From assembly GCA_033182465.1 (NCBI GenBank), contig CP137325.1, positions 62,001 to 126,000 on the forward strand: a stretch of DNA of 64,000 nucleotides. The letters run 5' to 3'. The translations under genes and the position numbers were made by a program. The stretch is from Sanghuangporus weigelae (taxonomy: Eukaryota; Basidiomycota; Agaricomycetes; Hymenochaetales; Hymenochaetaceae). How positions within the stretch are numbered: position 1 is the stretch's first letter; each line of letters begins with the position of its first letter. Shown piece by piece: positions 12,317-25,778 of the stretch. The notes under the pieces were generated by a model that saw only the letters and a program-made list of their open reading frames with translations, had not been told where the DNA came from and did no database searches.

Positions 12317-14839
12317 GTTCTGTTCTTGAGCACCAGCGATGATCCTTGACATCGTCGACTTGTGTAATCTGATCATATAATCAATATTTTACTGGTCAAG
12401 AAGTGCGGTGGTTGACTCTCGTCACCACCAACGTGAAATTTACGGACGATCGGGAATCCATAAGCGCCGGTCTTGCTTTTCGTGCTTCTCATTGGTTTGC
12501 AACGACTTTCACTGCAATCAGAAAGTGTTGTCGGGTCCCAAGGGAATAAATGCGTGATGATTATGTCAGGAAAAAACTGTACTTGGTCGTTAACCGGCGA
12601 AGGCGGTTAGCGAGCTCCGTACTCCGCCTTGAACTTGTCACTTGAATTGCGTGGTTTACTTAGAGTGTCGGCTTATCTTCTCGCGAATGTGATGCATCAC
12701 CGAAAAATTCTGGTCCTTTTACCCACTGACTCTCTTGTCGCCGACGTCTGGATAGACCAAGCCCCAAAATGTCGTCTAACAATGCAAAAACAACGGAGTA
12801 TTGATCATGGACATCATTGCCTGCATTGCTCGATACCTCGAGGCGCCCCGAGGCAACCTGAACCCTGACTGATCTGGACTGATCTGAACCGGAAGTAGAA
12901 ATAAATCCCTGAGAGCTTAGATAATCTGCAGTGTCCCTGGTCCTCAGATCCGTGTTCGCATCAAATCTCGTTCCGTGTGAGATCAAGTAGATCAAGGTAC
13001 ATCACCGATTTTTGCACAAAAAGTTCCTCGTCAGTACGAGAGAAGGAGAGCGATCAAGTTGCGTACTCAGGACAGGACCTAGAAGAGCAGGCGGTACGCC
13101 GACGAAGGCGGCAGGCTGTCGATTCTACTGCAAACTTGCGGTTCAACTGCTTGATTCTTTGGCGATTACATGTACAACGGCATGGGTTAACATAAATTCC
13201 CGCCCATATGATGCTAGATGATGCCGTTGAATTCTCTATTTTTTTAAATGCATTTTGAGAGAATTTTGAGCTGGGGAAGAACTGCCTAATAAGCTTTACC
13301 TTGTACACGAGGCAGACCCCCGTGAGCTCCGACAAGAACAATAATTTACTGTAACCTTTCTTTTCCTTTCTTTGAGACTTATGAATTGTGTGCAATTCCT
13401 TCAGGATTCTATAAGGCCTGTATTGGTTACTTGAGTGTATCGTGTCGCACGCCTCGAGAAGAGAAAGTAGATTATGAATTAATGTTGTCCAATGGGAGGC
13501 AGATGGTCCAATATTACTTTCCTTGCTATCGTGAAATTCAGTAAGTAGGACTTTAATGTGATTAGTATAAGTATTTGAGGGTCGGATAAGGTCACTCGAA
13601 CTCGGAGATATATATTATACATACCTGGTGATGATAGACCAGTGATAGACCTACTAGTAACCTGACAGCAAAACAGTAGTAAACGGATCCGGCATCCGGT
13701 CGCCCCTTGATTCCTGTATTTACTTGAGCGGAGGATTCGGAAATGAATTCGTCGAGAAAGAGGATACGTAGAGACTAAGCACCGGACGACTTGGAAACTG
13801 AATAGCTTGAGTATGTAGTAGTTGTTCGGAAGGATTGAGATTTGCCTTTTAAAGCTTGCCGGTTTAAATTTATCGATTAAGATGTTATAAGATGTTAAAA
13901 GCATTGATATGGCCATCGTAATCACATACGCGGGATATGCATAGAAACTGAGCTGAGAAAGCGGTGAGAGAAAATACAACAAATTGTGTTCTGTGGACAC
14001 GGACACGGGCTCGGGACGGAGGAACGTTGAGGCTTCTGTCTTCCGCCCGATAGCTCAAGCGGAATTGAGTTTCGGAGACGGTGTGAGTGGAAGAATACAA
14101 GAAATACCATCCAAGACACGAGGCGGGACAACATTGTATTTCGATCTCGCTCCTTCTTCAAGTGCTCGTTGTTGTTGCTGATCCGGACATTAGCACTGAA
14201 CCATATATCAACGTTGTTGATAAGACTATATCGTGATGTATTCTGGTGCATTCAACTTTCTATATATGGCTGGGCAAACGTCACTGAAGAGTAGACTTGG
14301 AAGTAGAGTACAGAGGGAGAAAGTTAAGGTAGAGTCGTCAGGCTAACATTCACACAGAAATACAAGTTCCATCCAAATCAGGTTCTATTGCGTCCGACTG
14401 CCTAAACCAACAGAGGCTTACCTCTTGAGTTGGTGGGCATTGTACATGATAAGTATCGAGTTGCTAATGTATGAATACTGGTGACGGAGTGCAGATGAAT
14501 GAATTTGCCCCGCGAAATGTGATCCTAATGGCATTTGCACTATTTTATAAATTGAGTGCGGAAATGGATAAGTTGCCGCAGAGTAGAGAGAAATGAGAAA
14601 CGAAACAAGGAAAGAAAGAGATCCATCCACTGGAAAATATGAACGGAAACCAAAAAAGGGGGATACAAAAAACAAATAAGCTTGATAAGGTTCCTGATGA
14701 ATCGAGTCGCAATATCTACAGTATAAATCAGTAAAGCAAGTTAATCAATAGACAATCAGAAGTCGAAGAGTAAACGGTCGACGACGACGACAAGGTATTC
14801 TGTTGTGCCGCAAAAACGAAAATGCGGGCCTGCCGCGAG

Positions 14840-15330
14840 CCCGTAATCAATGGGCAGCGGAACGAAGATGGAAGAACGAAGGAACGTAGAGAAGAGATGC
14901 TAGAAGAGAGGAAGACTGAGGAGGGAGGTAGTAGGGGTGAGAATAAGCAGATCAGATTCGGAATCCAGAGCTGCGAGCTAGAAAATTAAGCTCGAGGTCG
15001 AAGCCATCAGGGGTACGGGGTTATTAGCAGGAAGGAAGGAGGTATCCGGACTTGGAAGACGAACGAGAGTTTGGATGGAGACGGAGAGGAAGTAAGGAGA
15101 AGGAGAAGAGGCATGGGGTGTCGTAGTTGATGAAAGGAGACTAACACAACAGATGAGAAAGCAAAGACAAACACAACAACCCGAAGAGATGCGGGTAGGG
15201 AAAGCGAAGGAGCAAGTATAAATTTGAGAATCAATCGAGAAGCAGGGTTAGCAGCAGCTCTCAATCTGAAGTGGCTGTATCCAAGAAGAGCAAAATTGAG
15301 ACGAGAAAGAGAAAGGAAGATTTATGTTAC
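14840..15330. repeat. purine-rich (A/G) low-complexity block
   Basis: The plus strand here is strongly biased to A and G, with many GAAG, GGAAGG and GAGAAAG runs. It follows directly downstream of the HMG gene stop, so a transcript of that gene would carry it as a polypyrimidine-rich 3' UTR. The boundaries are visual. Confidence 0.6.
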
Positions 15331-15456
15331 AGCTTTGTACAATTTCCCGAGTTGAATCCACGTGTTTGAGAATGATGAATATGAAAAGATATGCATGGCG
15401 CCCTTCGAGAGAGTAAATGGTGAGTAAATGCGCACGAATAATCGGGTGATCGGTGG

Positions 15457-18262
15457 TCACATGACGTGAGCCATCTGAGTGTGAGGCTCAGGCATTCTGA
15501 CACTGAACCCATTCATTCCTTTCATCCCACCACCAACACCGACATTCGTCCCGCTCGTCATCTTCTGCTGCTCGCGAACAAAGCGCACGAACTGCTCGAA
15601 CGTCGCTTCTGATGCGCCGCTTTCGATCGCACCGATCTTCTCAGCGTGCGCGAGGTACGTGCGGAATCCAGCTTGAAGCGCCAATGCGTGCTCGCGAGCC
15701 ACCGCCTCATTGTCGACACTAGTTGAGCCACAGCTTTCATATGTGCTTACGGGCGATGCCGTTGCTGTGGCTGTAGTAACCACGGAGCTTTGATCCCACG
15801 CAGAAAAGGCGTCGTCAATGGGTGTGCGAGCGCCTACGGAACTCGGAGCACCACTAGCGCTCTGAGATGCAGGACTGCACGGAGTCGGTGCAGAGACGGC
15901 CGAGGCTGCCTCCTGAGATTGAGGCCGAGTAGAGTAAGTCATGTATCCATTTAGGGCGCTGTTAGAAGGAGGGAATTCAAAGGATCCATCCACTGCACTC
16001 GGTGGCACACTTTCCACATCCAGAGCCGAAGAGGGCGGCACGGTCGCGGCACTCGCCGGCGCATGCTCAAACGTAAACTCCTCAGAAGTCCACGACGTCT
16101 GTATCTCCAAATGCGGGTGCTGCGAACGAGACTGCGACGGCGCCTGGTAGAAGTTCTGATATGGAGGTGCATCGACAAGTCCTGGCATATCAGCATAAGT
16201 GTAATCGAGTTCATCCACAGTTGTGCTCGACGGAGCGGCAGACAATGGAGGTACATCGAACGGGTTAGGATTTGATGGATGAGCCGAAATAGGAGTCTGC
16301 GATTCCCTCCCATTCGATCCTGTAAACGAGAACCCATTGAAATCCTAAAAGACAGTAAGTTTGGACGTCATTCAGTCGTACTTTATACTCTAGCCACTCA
16401 CAACCGATCCATTCCAGAATCCACTTCCACTCGTGTTCGAAGTGTTGCTACTATCATCGCTTGAAATATCCGTTAAAGTCGACTGCCGCGACAAACCTCC
16501 GCCTTGCTGCTGTTGCGTATTGTAGTTCGTGTGATATCCTTGGTCAAAGTTCAGACCTAATCCGACCCCAACAGACTGGTCGTCCTGATGAATATGTACT
16601 CGAGCCTGGGATTGAGCCTGCATCTGAGCTTGCATTCGTTGCAAATGCGGATGCGCTGCACCATACGCTTGCATAAACGGCTGGGGTTCTTGCTGATGGG
16701 AGTAGGACGAGGAGATAGCATGTCCGAATGGCTGCGAATAGGAATACGACGGTCGGCGTAGAGGAGGGGAGGACGATGCACTGCGCTTGCGCAGCGTCAT
16801 TCCTTCTTGAGGGTGTTGCGAATAGCCTAACGATCCCGCATACGTCTGTTGCTGATGTTGTCCGTGCTGGGCGGCCGAATCGTATCCAAAAATACTGTTG
16901 CGCTGTTGTTGGCTATACTCAAAGGGTCCCGGTGTCTGCGAATGGAAGAAGTTGGCGTGGGAGGATACAGGATACAAAGGTGCGGGCGCGGAAATAGGGA
17001 GGCCTGCGTCAAGAAGAGGCGCCGAACTCGAACGGCGTACCCGTCTCGGGGGAACGTGAGCATCAGCTGGTGGTAAGTGAACCTGCTGTTGCTCATACTG
17101 TACTATTTGTGCCGTCTTCTCAATCTCCTCCTCTGGGATTTGCTCTCCGCTGTCTTCATCTATCCTCTTCGTCTTCACGTCATCCTCCGCCTCCTTCTTG
17201 ATCTGGTTTTCTTTCGCGATCTTATCCTTCGATGCAGAGACGTACGTCTGCGCAGTTATTGGGGCCTCAAAGCGAGGAGTAAAGGTCTGAGGCGTTCTTG
17301 CAGCATCAAACTCCTTCACGGCAGCATCAAGTTCGGTACCTTTGAGACCGCGCGCAAGAAGTGCGGCAATATGCTCACAACGTTCGAGATCCCTAGGCCC
17401 TACAGCCCGAGTTTTCCGTTTCGTAGGAGGTACTTCCATCGAAGAGGCCGGAGTTCCGTCACGCTCGGATTTTGCATTGGACGATGTTTTATCCTTCGCA
17501 GGTCGGAACGAATAGCCAGGGTACATTCTCTTGTGCTCTGCATAAGCTCTTCTCGCCTTAGCCTGCCAGACCTGACGCTCTTCGTACGACAAAGCATGCC
17601 AAAGCATACCAACGATCTTGGAGAGCGTTCCATGATTACCCTCAGTCTCTGCGCTGACATGCTGGGAACGGATGAAAGAGGATCGGAAGAGGATGAACGC
17701 ATTTGGGGGACGCGGAATGTGTGCAGGAGCGTCTGTGCTATTTGCCGTGATAGGTGACTTTGAATCAGGCGCGGGAGAGGAAGGTCTTGAGAAGGACGCT
17801 GCTTTGCCAGATTTTCTAGCCGCAGACTTGGACGGGATTGGTGTGGCCCGAGAAGCGGAGGCTGGAGTCGTTTTCCGCCGACGCTTGGCTACGGACGGTA
17901 TCACAGTACATTCCTCGATACCACTTGCGTCGGGAAACAATGTAGGATGGGCCGATTCGCCATCGAGCAAGATATCGTCCGAAGGCGGGGCAGAAAATGT
18001 CCCCGGAGTTACGTTCGGCGCAAAACTGATCGTCGTTTGCAGGCCGAGAGAACCTTGTGCCGGCTGTGTAGAAGGGAGATCGGACGGGATTGAGGATGGC
18101 GATGCGAACGTGAGTTGGAAAGCTAAGGGGCGGGTTAGGATTGAAATGGAGGATGGATTGAAGGCAAAAAAGGTGAGATGAGAACTCACAATGATTGAGA
18201 GCAGGATCGACGGCGTCTGGAGACGGGGAAGCGCGCCTCTTGAGTGGACGCGCTACAGGCAT
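15457..18262 (-). CDS. HMG-box transcription factor (MATA-HMG / Ste11-Prf1 type)
   Basis: Three exons (18190-18262, 16402-18122, 15457-16344) give 893 residues. A single HMG box lies at about residues 160-232, with core IPRPPNAFILFRSS, then GMLWHALSYEERQVWQAKA and HKRMYPGYSFRP. This is the sequence-specific MATA-HMG subtype found in mating-type and pheromone-response regulators. A basic stretch (AKRRRK) precedes the box. The rest is low-complexity Ser/Pro/Gln-rich sequence, including poly-Gln and His/Gln runs, typical of a transactivation region. Fungal relatives of this type (Ste11, Prf1, Mat2) drive mating and filament genes, but no pheromone or receptor gene is near, so a role in mating is only inferred. 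The start is the first ATG after an upstream region with no other ATG in frame. Confidence 0.85.
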
Positions 18263-21200
18263 CGGGTCCGTGATGGCGGTCTGAATGTCGTCGGCGTCGT
18301 GAAATGCGCTAAATTGAATGAAAATCGGCGACGAGGAATGCGGAAGTGGGGGTGATAAGAGGGGATGGGAAATACAAAGTCGAATCGTTCGCAGTTAAGT
18401 AATTCGACTCTGCTTAGCGTCAGGGTCCTATTTTATTCAGTCTGCAAGCCACGGAACTATTATTATTCGTCCAGGGATTTCCGGGGGTCTTTCTTACTTA
18501 ATTATTTGCACTTATTTGCACTTCCTTCCCTTATGGCGTCTGTTGTCTGGTCTGGTCCTCTGGCTTTGGCTTTGGCTCTGACTCTCGCTCTGGCTCGTCT
18601 CTTCCCGCCTCACGAGGCTTTTCAGAACCTCTATATCTCGCGCTTCGCTTTCTCATCAGCGACACGCGGCTCAGCTATCATCACCATCGTAAGTCATCTC
18701 GTGCATTGGTGCTTCCGCCGATCACCTGGTCCGCTAGTTAGCAATATATTGGAAAAGACTCTAAAAAAACAAGGCAAAGTCGCTCATAAAAACGCTCGCG
18801 CGAGGGTAGGCACGCGCGCTAAATCACATTCATTCGAATGCTGACGTCAGCTCATCCCTTCGGCAGTCGGGCGCTCCTTCACGATTTCTTGCTTCCTTGT
18901 CCTTCGTCTTTGGTTTCTGGAAATGGGCCGGTTTCATCTAATTTGCACCGGTTTAAGCAAGGAATTCTCGCGTTCATTCGCGCCCGTTGGTTGGTGATGC
19001 CATTTGTGCTCTGGTGCTCTGGAATGATCGGAATTTTATTGATCGAATCGTTTTCTTGACCGACATGCGCGCAGGCTCAATTCATGCTATCTCGTCTCCG
19101 ACGGTTCAGGACAAAATTGCGTCGCTACCCATCTTACCCTGTTTCACGAGACGTTACTTTCCGGAAAATTAAATCGACGAGCTGGACTGGACTAAACTGA
19201 CAAAATAGAGGATGATCTGTGCACAGGCATGTTGACAAGCAATACTTGTCAACGCCCCCTGTTGCTCCCGCTGTTGGTGCTGCGCTCAGATCCTCACGTC
19301 CGATCAATTTTAAGGAAGGAAGACAAGGCAAACCGTCGGTAAGGAAGTAAAATACCCCTGGGGTCTATATTTGGCCGGTCATATACTCACAATAATATCA
19401 TTATTAATAAGACAGTGTTATCAAGCCAGGGTTAATGGAGTTCTCCGAACTCCGAGTCTGAGCTTGTAGCCAGCAGCAGCAGCACTTTGACCTTCACCAA
19501 GATGTATCTACCCAGTCCAAGGGTGCGCGGCTCCTTCGAACAATAGTTCACTGACTTTGTTTCATAAGCTCGCGATGCCCTTCACCTCACAGTCTCAAAT
19601 CGTCCAAGTGGTAAAATTAAGCAGCAGTGAGAGATGCTCGGTAGTCCTTTCGGGACACGGTAAGTAAATGCTTATCACTTCCTTCCGTCACAAGTTGCCC
19701 CTCTTCGACCTTCTATAATATATAGGCTATCTCCGCGTATAAAACAGACTCGATGAATTAAACTCTGAAACATACACTGGACTTCACTCAAGTCATCGCT
19801 AGGCAGAAGCAATAAGTACAACGACAGTGAACGAACAGCATCCGTGAGCTAGACTGTCCCAGGTTCTTAGGAAGCCAGAATTACTATTACCCGACCTCAT
19901 ATCTAAGCTTTCGCCAGTGCTTGTATTTAGTTCTTCTGATTTCTTTCCGAGAAGCCGGGAAGCTCGGAATTCAAGAAACCAAGAGGCCAAAGAGACCAAA
20001 GAAGGTCGATCCACCATGGATCCGCTCCCACTGCTTCTTCTTCTCCGACAAGTAAGTTCTAGTATAGTGCGATGCGATGCGGGGAGACGTCTCGTTGACT
20101 TTCGCCGTCTCGTCGGTTTTGCATTTCGGATGAAACTGACGAGAGGAATAAAAACTCAATTACCAACCAGTTTGACCGGATTTATATTTTACTGTTCCTC
20201 AACCCTCGTATCAAAGAGACTTCTATGACGAAAAGATGTCTGCACCGCCGTTCTCCGGCTGTCCTAGTCGTCCCTCATCTGTACTTTCAGTCTAGTTTCG
20301 AGTTCTCCACAGCGTACTCACTTCCCCTGGTCTATGATCGCTGTTCGCATTAGACGCCCGTCCAGATCGCTGTTCCCGCGAACGGAGGACAAGAACTAGA
20401 TTAGGGCTAGACCCGTGCTGAGAGAACGGGACAGACAACGAGATGAGATCTTTCATCTAGTATTCCACCTTGCAATCTTACCCTTATCTTTAGTAGCGCA
20501 GGGGGCAACGCATTTGATTCCGCCGACTCTCTGGTACCCTCTTGCTTGAGATGTCGTGAGCGTTGCTTTGCTGGGGCTTTGGGATCACAGTACCTCGCCT
20601 TCGAGTCGGTTCGGCTGACGTTGCGCACGTTGAGTTGCGGCTTTCAAGTTGACTACCTTGATAGACGCCTGAGGACACACAAAAAGTACTGTAAGTGACA
20701 ATTTGGGGAATTGAATTGTTTGAAAGTCGTTCTACATATGAATCAGGTAGACTTCTCAGATAGCGATCATGCTTGGTGCCGTCCGAGCGTCGATTTATTC
20801 TGACTCCTCACTACTTTCTCCGTTTTTTTTTCCTACAAACACGTTTCGAAAAGAAGCTATCTGCAGGCTTGTCCGTGTATGATCGTTTTCCAGCCTTCCA
20901 GGTTGGCGGAACCAAAGTTTCATGTTATACAGCGTGCAACGTGTATCGTTTGCGAGATCCACGTCACCCGATCTTTGACCGTTTCAGCCTTCTGGGGAGT
21001 TTAATCAGGGGTACTGTGTATACGCACAAGCTCTAACGTACCAGCAAGCACTAACCTCGCAGGCATGACAGCAATACAGGGGCGTATGAATTTCTTCATG
21101 CTTGTCATTCATTTGTTTCTGCTCGATTGCGCTAGTACTAACTCTTCACGCTGCTCTCCGCTGGCCCCTGAGCGGACCATTAGTCATGATGCCACTGTAA

Positions 21201-24200
21201 ACCGATGAGCTACTTGGTCTTGATCCCAAATTCTGTCTTAAGACGGACACCTATCGCATTCTGCTCGACCTTGATATTTGAAATAGCTTACGCTCTATTC
21301 TCCGGAATTTGCACGATAAGCCTCTACTGTCTGAAGAGCCAATCTTCGTGCTTCCTGTCAGTCAAGAATGTGAAGTTATCGTGGACGGGACGGGCAGCCT
21401 TATTTAGCGGAGTCTTGGGACTTTCAGCGCTGGTAATTTACATGTACATTGATCGGACATCCGACGTATACGCTATCACTGGGTATCGACGTCGGCTATG
21501 ATAGCGCGGGTACGCGTACGCGACAGCACGCGACGCGTATCGAGGGCGGCGTTCCTGATTGACAAGTCAGGGCAATTTATCCCCTGCCCCGAGGACTTGG
21601 AGCACGCGTATAGACACACGATGGGTCCCTCTACTTTCAAGACACAAAACCTGAGCAAAACCTGAGCAAAAATCCAGTCGAGTATCATGAAGCGAATTTC
21701 CAGAGTATTGAGACCTTTTTTACTATTTCCAGCAGGCAAAATCGGTCTCGTACTGGGGATGCGATTACGACATGTTTCCTGCGGTATATGTACTGGCGGA
21801 ACCTACTTATTGAGCGCGATGAGGCTTTGTCAAGTTCACGAAATTTCGGGATGTCTGAGGATGGTTCTGCCGCCTGGGTTCGGTCACGGGCGGCGTTGCT
21901 GTATTTGGTGATGATGGTTGATGGAAAAGTGCTTAGTCAGATTTTCTTTTGGAATTTTGCGAACTTTATTTGCGTCACGTGGATGATACATGACGTCATT
22001 CTTTCACGCCTCGAGGTCGCATGAGGCTAACGAACTCAGTTCAGTTCAATATCTTTACGTGTAGCTGAGTGTGCTCTGATACTTGCAACCTAGAAGATCA
22101 CGGTGCTGTTCACCTCTCTCAGCCTATGATGCAAGGTGGTATCCACGCAGCCGTGGCCCGTGCTCTGCGTGCTGTGCACGAGTCGCTCAAGTGCATCGCG
22201 ACCTAGCCTAGTACTTCATCGTTACGTACATGTGGTAGTACTGAATCCCACTCCTCTGACACATATCTATCAGAAGCAAGCTAGAATCGCGGACGCCAGG
22301 CTTGATCAGATCTAAGGTGCATAACACCGAAGTTACTGGTTCTGACTTTCGTATTACTTTCTAGCCCCGAGCTTGTGGTCACGGTGCTTCGATACTTTCA
22401 CGTATCAAGGCTGTCTTTCTTCTCGAAACGTACTCCGTCTTGGATGAGTGTTCGTCTTGTTGGAACGTCGTGGATTCCACTTATTTGGAATTGCTTTACC
22501 CATCTGCTAGCGATTCACCAAATGTAGTCATTCATGCGGACATTCAGGCTACGCGATGTGGCTATTTCCACCAATATTCCCCCGCGAACGTCGGTTGATC
22601 CGTTTGTCGGTCCCATGAGTAAAATTTCAAATATGACGGAGTTGTAGTTTCTGGGTGAACAGCAGTTAATCTTTATTGATGGATTCCTAGCTACTGATGT
22701 CTGCATTGAATGTTCAATCCCCCAGATACCGCGCAAGACAAGATGCGTAGCAATCCTGTGTAGGCGGCGAAGATGATAGAATTACAGGCGTCGCTTTGGA
22801 TCGTTTCTTCCGGTTCTGCATTGTATTCTTCTCGCAGTCACTTTATTATTCAAAAATCGCGTTATTTTCATGTGAATGAACAAGCCTATCGACTGGATTG
22901 TGACGGCCACTTCGTCTGACTTGACATGTAAGCCTTGCTAATGACCGGCATACGAAGCATTCACTATGGTTGCCCGCCCTCTCTTTCTCGCCTAATGCTT
23001 TGGTTCTTCAGGTACAATTACAATTACTCCCGTCGATTATGCGAATGCATACTGAGCCACTCTTTGGCCACGTATTTTCTCTGGTACTCCTCTATCTTCC
23101 GACCCGTTGCTTTCTAGATGGCGAACCAGATCGATAGCTAGACCTCAAGCTTCATAATTGAGCCAAGAGTTGACTTCTTCCCGATGCTTCCGATGACAGC
23201 TGAAGATCAAGTGAAAGTCATTAAGCTCACCTTCTTCAGCTTATATCCGATTATCTCTGTCATCAGAAGCTACCTTAAGGCGAAGCACTCTTCAATGCCG
23301 AATCAGACTCGCTCAAGTCCATCTCTGTGCGGACTTCTTGGGTTCTTCCAACATTTTATCTCACAAGAGCAGAAGACAAAGTGCTTAAGGATATATGAGC
23401 AAGCCTGTCAGTAGTCATATTTGCTCCGGGGTTTTTCATCTCTCCATTCTTCGTTCATTTATTGTTCATATGACTGCGTTCTTCGTTTTATGAACTCCTC
23501 GAGGCTTACTTCTAGGATGGGGCATCCAAAAGCATCCTTCTAAATCGTTCGACTTCATGTTCTGTGAGAAATATGTTCTAGATCACTGGATCACTGGACT
23601 TGAGGATGACGACAAGTTTAAAAAGCTCATAGAGGATGCTCGATACGTTTCAACATACGGGCTGTACTCTGATAGGACTGCGGGAGAAAATCGCTGGTGT
23701 GCTTCCCACTCGGTGCTTCTATCAATCAAGTGATTCCTTCTAGAACTGAATCGGAGGTCCGATGACCCGTGCTCATGAGAACGCACGCATCACCGCGGAC
23801 AGCTTCGTGCATCGAATACTAGACAAGTTTACTGGATAAATGGATAGCTTAAAACAGGATGCGAAATTCTTGTTGCGTACCGGAAAGATGACATCCTCGT
23901 GTTATTCCGAAAAGTCTTATGAATCCAACTTGCTCGCGCCTTCTCTTCTCTCATACCTATCGAAGCTGAGCTCTCGATCTTTCAAGTCTATCCTTGAACC
24001 TGGCTGATCAAACACTCCACAGACCTCTTGGATACACCCGGTTCATTCTGCTTCATCCTATCTCCTATTGGTAACTCTTCCAACGGTCTACGCGTAGCCT
24101 TGTCCCCATATGAGATAGATAGAGGGACAAGAAGCTTCCGATGGGATTTCCTGCAGTCTTCACATAGTGTTTCACAAGTGGAAAAGAATACAAGGCGTTG

Positions 24201-25778
24201 TTATGGATATCAGTTCAATCTCTTTCTTCTCCAACTCTAATTCTTCCCTTTGGCACTTTGGGCCTCTGATGCCAGGGATGTCCGGATTTTCCTCTTCTAT
24301 GCAATCGCCGAAATACCGGAGACAACTTGTTTATTACTGGGAGCCAATGCTCTGCAGGGATGCGCAGAAGAGTACATGCTAGCTTCACCCAACCGATCGG
24401 CGGAGGGATTCTGTCCATCCCCCTGTCTCAAGTCGTCCTTCTGCACAGTGCTTCTCTTGCATTCCTCACTATACCAAAGCTAATATCTAACACCATCTCT
24501 CTATCGAAAAGCATATGAGTTTTGCTTATGTACAAGTGTGAAGGGTCATCACAGCGACCCGATGCAACATCCAGGCGCTTATTCATTTCCGAAGTGCTCA
24601 AGACATTCATTCTCGCGGTTAAACAATCTGAATACATAGGAGAGTTGTGGGATCGGAATTTCGGGGAATAATTGAGGGTGCTGCGGTAGTCTTATCTAGT
24701 GCGTCAATAGTCGGTTTGTTAGGGGCGAATACAGATCACAAGGTCCCAGCCTCTTATCCAGGCCGATGTTTCTACAATCTGGATCCTGGACTTCCTAAGC
24801 TCAAGTCCTTGACAAGATAGTTTGCAAACTAACGTCAGAGAAAAAATGTACAACTTTCTCAATGACGTGTAGATGCCAGAGCGCAGTAATTGTTTAGAAA
24901 AAAACACACACCAGACAAACGTCGTATGGGCGCTCACATGGAGGACCACAAGATACATCGGGCCGGCATTTTCATTTCCGAAGAGAAGAGATTTCCCTTT
25001 ATTCGTTGTTCAGGAGTCAGTCAGGTCCCAGAGTTTGGTGCTAAATGGGGTTCAGCCTGGTTCAGCTGGAAAAAGTGCAATGCAGTAGGCCAAGGTTTCA
25101 GTCTGCTTGGTGAAGCTGTATATAGCTGGACTTGATCTAAATTTCTTGTAATCTGGTATCTTCGAATTTACTGCAACGTGAACTCACCATATCTAGTTGG
25201 AATATAACTCTTCCGTCATTGTGAGACCAAGGCCGTCGTAGCCTTAGGAAGAGCAAAGAAGTGGAGTGCTGATACATCGGTACTTCCATTAAGCAAGGAC
25301 TTGAATGAAACCAGCTTGAACACGAGACCAGAGTTAGAAGACTCACAATGCATCGTATGACTACTCAAGTTTCCGTACCTCGACTTCGGATTCAGCAACC
25401 TAAGACGATCCAGAAACAGAAGAAGCTTTGATTTCACGATTGCATGTCTCGTTGAATATGATATCGTCACGGTCCTGTAATAGTCTGTGCTGAGAATGCG
25501 ACAGAATGCTCCCATACGGTGTCATAGTCCCACCAGAGTCACTTTGATGGTAGAATCACTGTTCAAGTGGCCTTTAGACTTTGATCTTTCGCAGTCACCC
25601 GCGTGGTCCTATAAGCAGAATCAGGTTTGGGTCGTGGTGATTCGGATTTTGGATCAATCGTGCGTGCGTTGCAATCAACGTGATGTGATCACGGTCACAC
25701 CACGTCTTTGAGTTTCAACTCATCAACTTGAATTGCGCGTTGGCCACAAACACCGACACCGACACGACCGGATTTACG
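18263..25778. other. 7.5 kb gene-poor stretch
   Basis: After the HMG gene promoter I find no coding region I can support. An imperfect hexamer run (GGCTTTGGCTTTGGCTCT and on) lies at about 18559-18598. Weak hydrophobic frames lie at 21.2-22.0 kb and are listed separately. Everything else is short frames ending within 100 codons, with stops in all frames, as expected of decayed or non-coding DNA. Confidence 0.5.
21205..22024 (+). other. hydrophobic frames, possible decayed membrane-protein gene
   Basis: A 98-codon frame (21205-21501) has three membrane-helix-like segments such as LIFEIAYALFSGICTISLY. A second frame ending at 22024 has another (FFWNFANFICVTWMI) followed by DVILSRLEV. That order loosely recalls the C-terminal half of DUF6533/6534-type fungal membrane proteins. 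Stops separate the pieces and I could not join them with convincing introns. It may be a relic or chance. Confidence 0.2.

Larger units (their letters stand above)
10312..15456. other. 5.1 kb stretch without a recognisable gene
   Basis: Between the VPS10 and HMG-gene stops I find only short frames with no domain, the longest being 153 codons at 10607-11068, which has no compositional sign of coding. Two low-complexity features are listed separately: a tetranucleotide repeat near 12.3 kb and a purine-rich block at 14.8-15.3 kb next to the HMG gene. Long non-coding transcripts or 3' UTRs cannot be excluded. Confidence 0.5.

Noticed and set aside
17077-17757. 226-codon plus-strand frame inside the HMG gene
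   Set aside because: Antisense to the HMG box and flanking coding sequence; Arg/Leu-rich as expected from a reverse-strand shadow.
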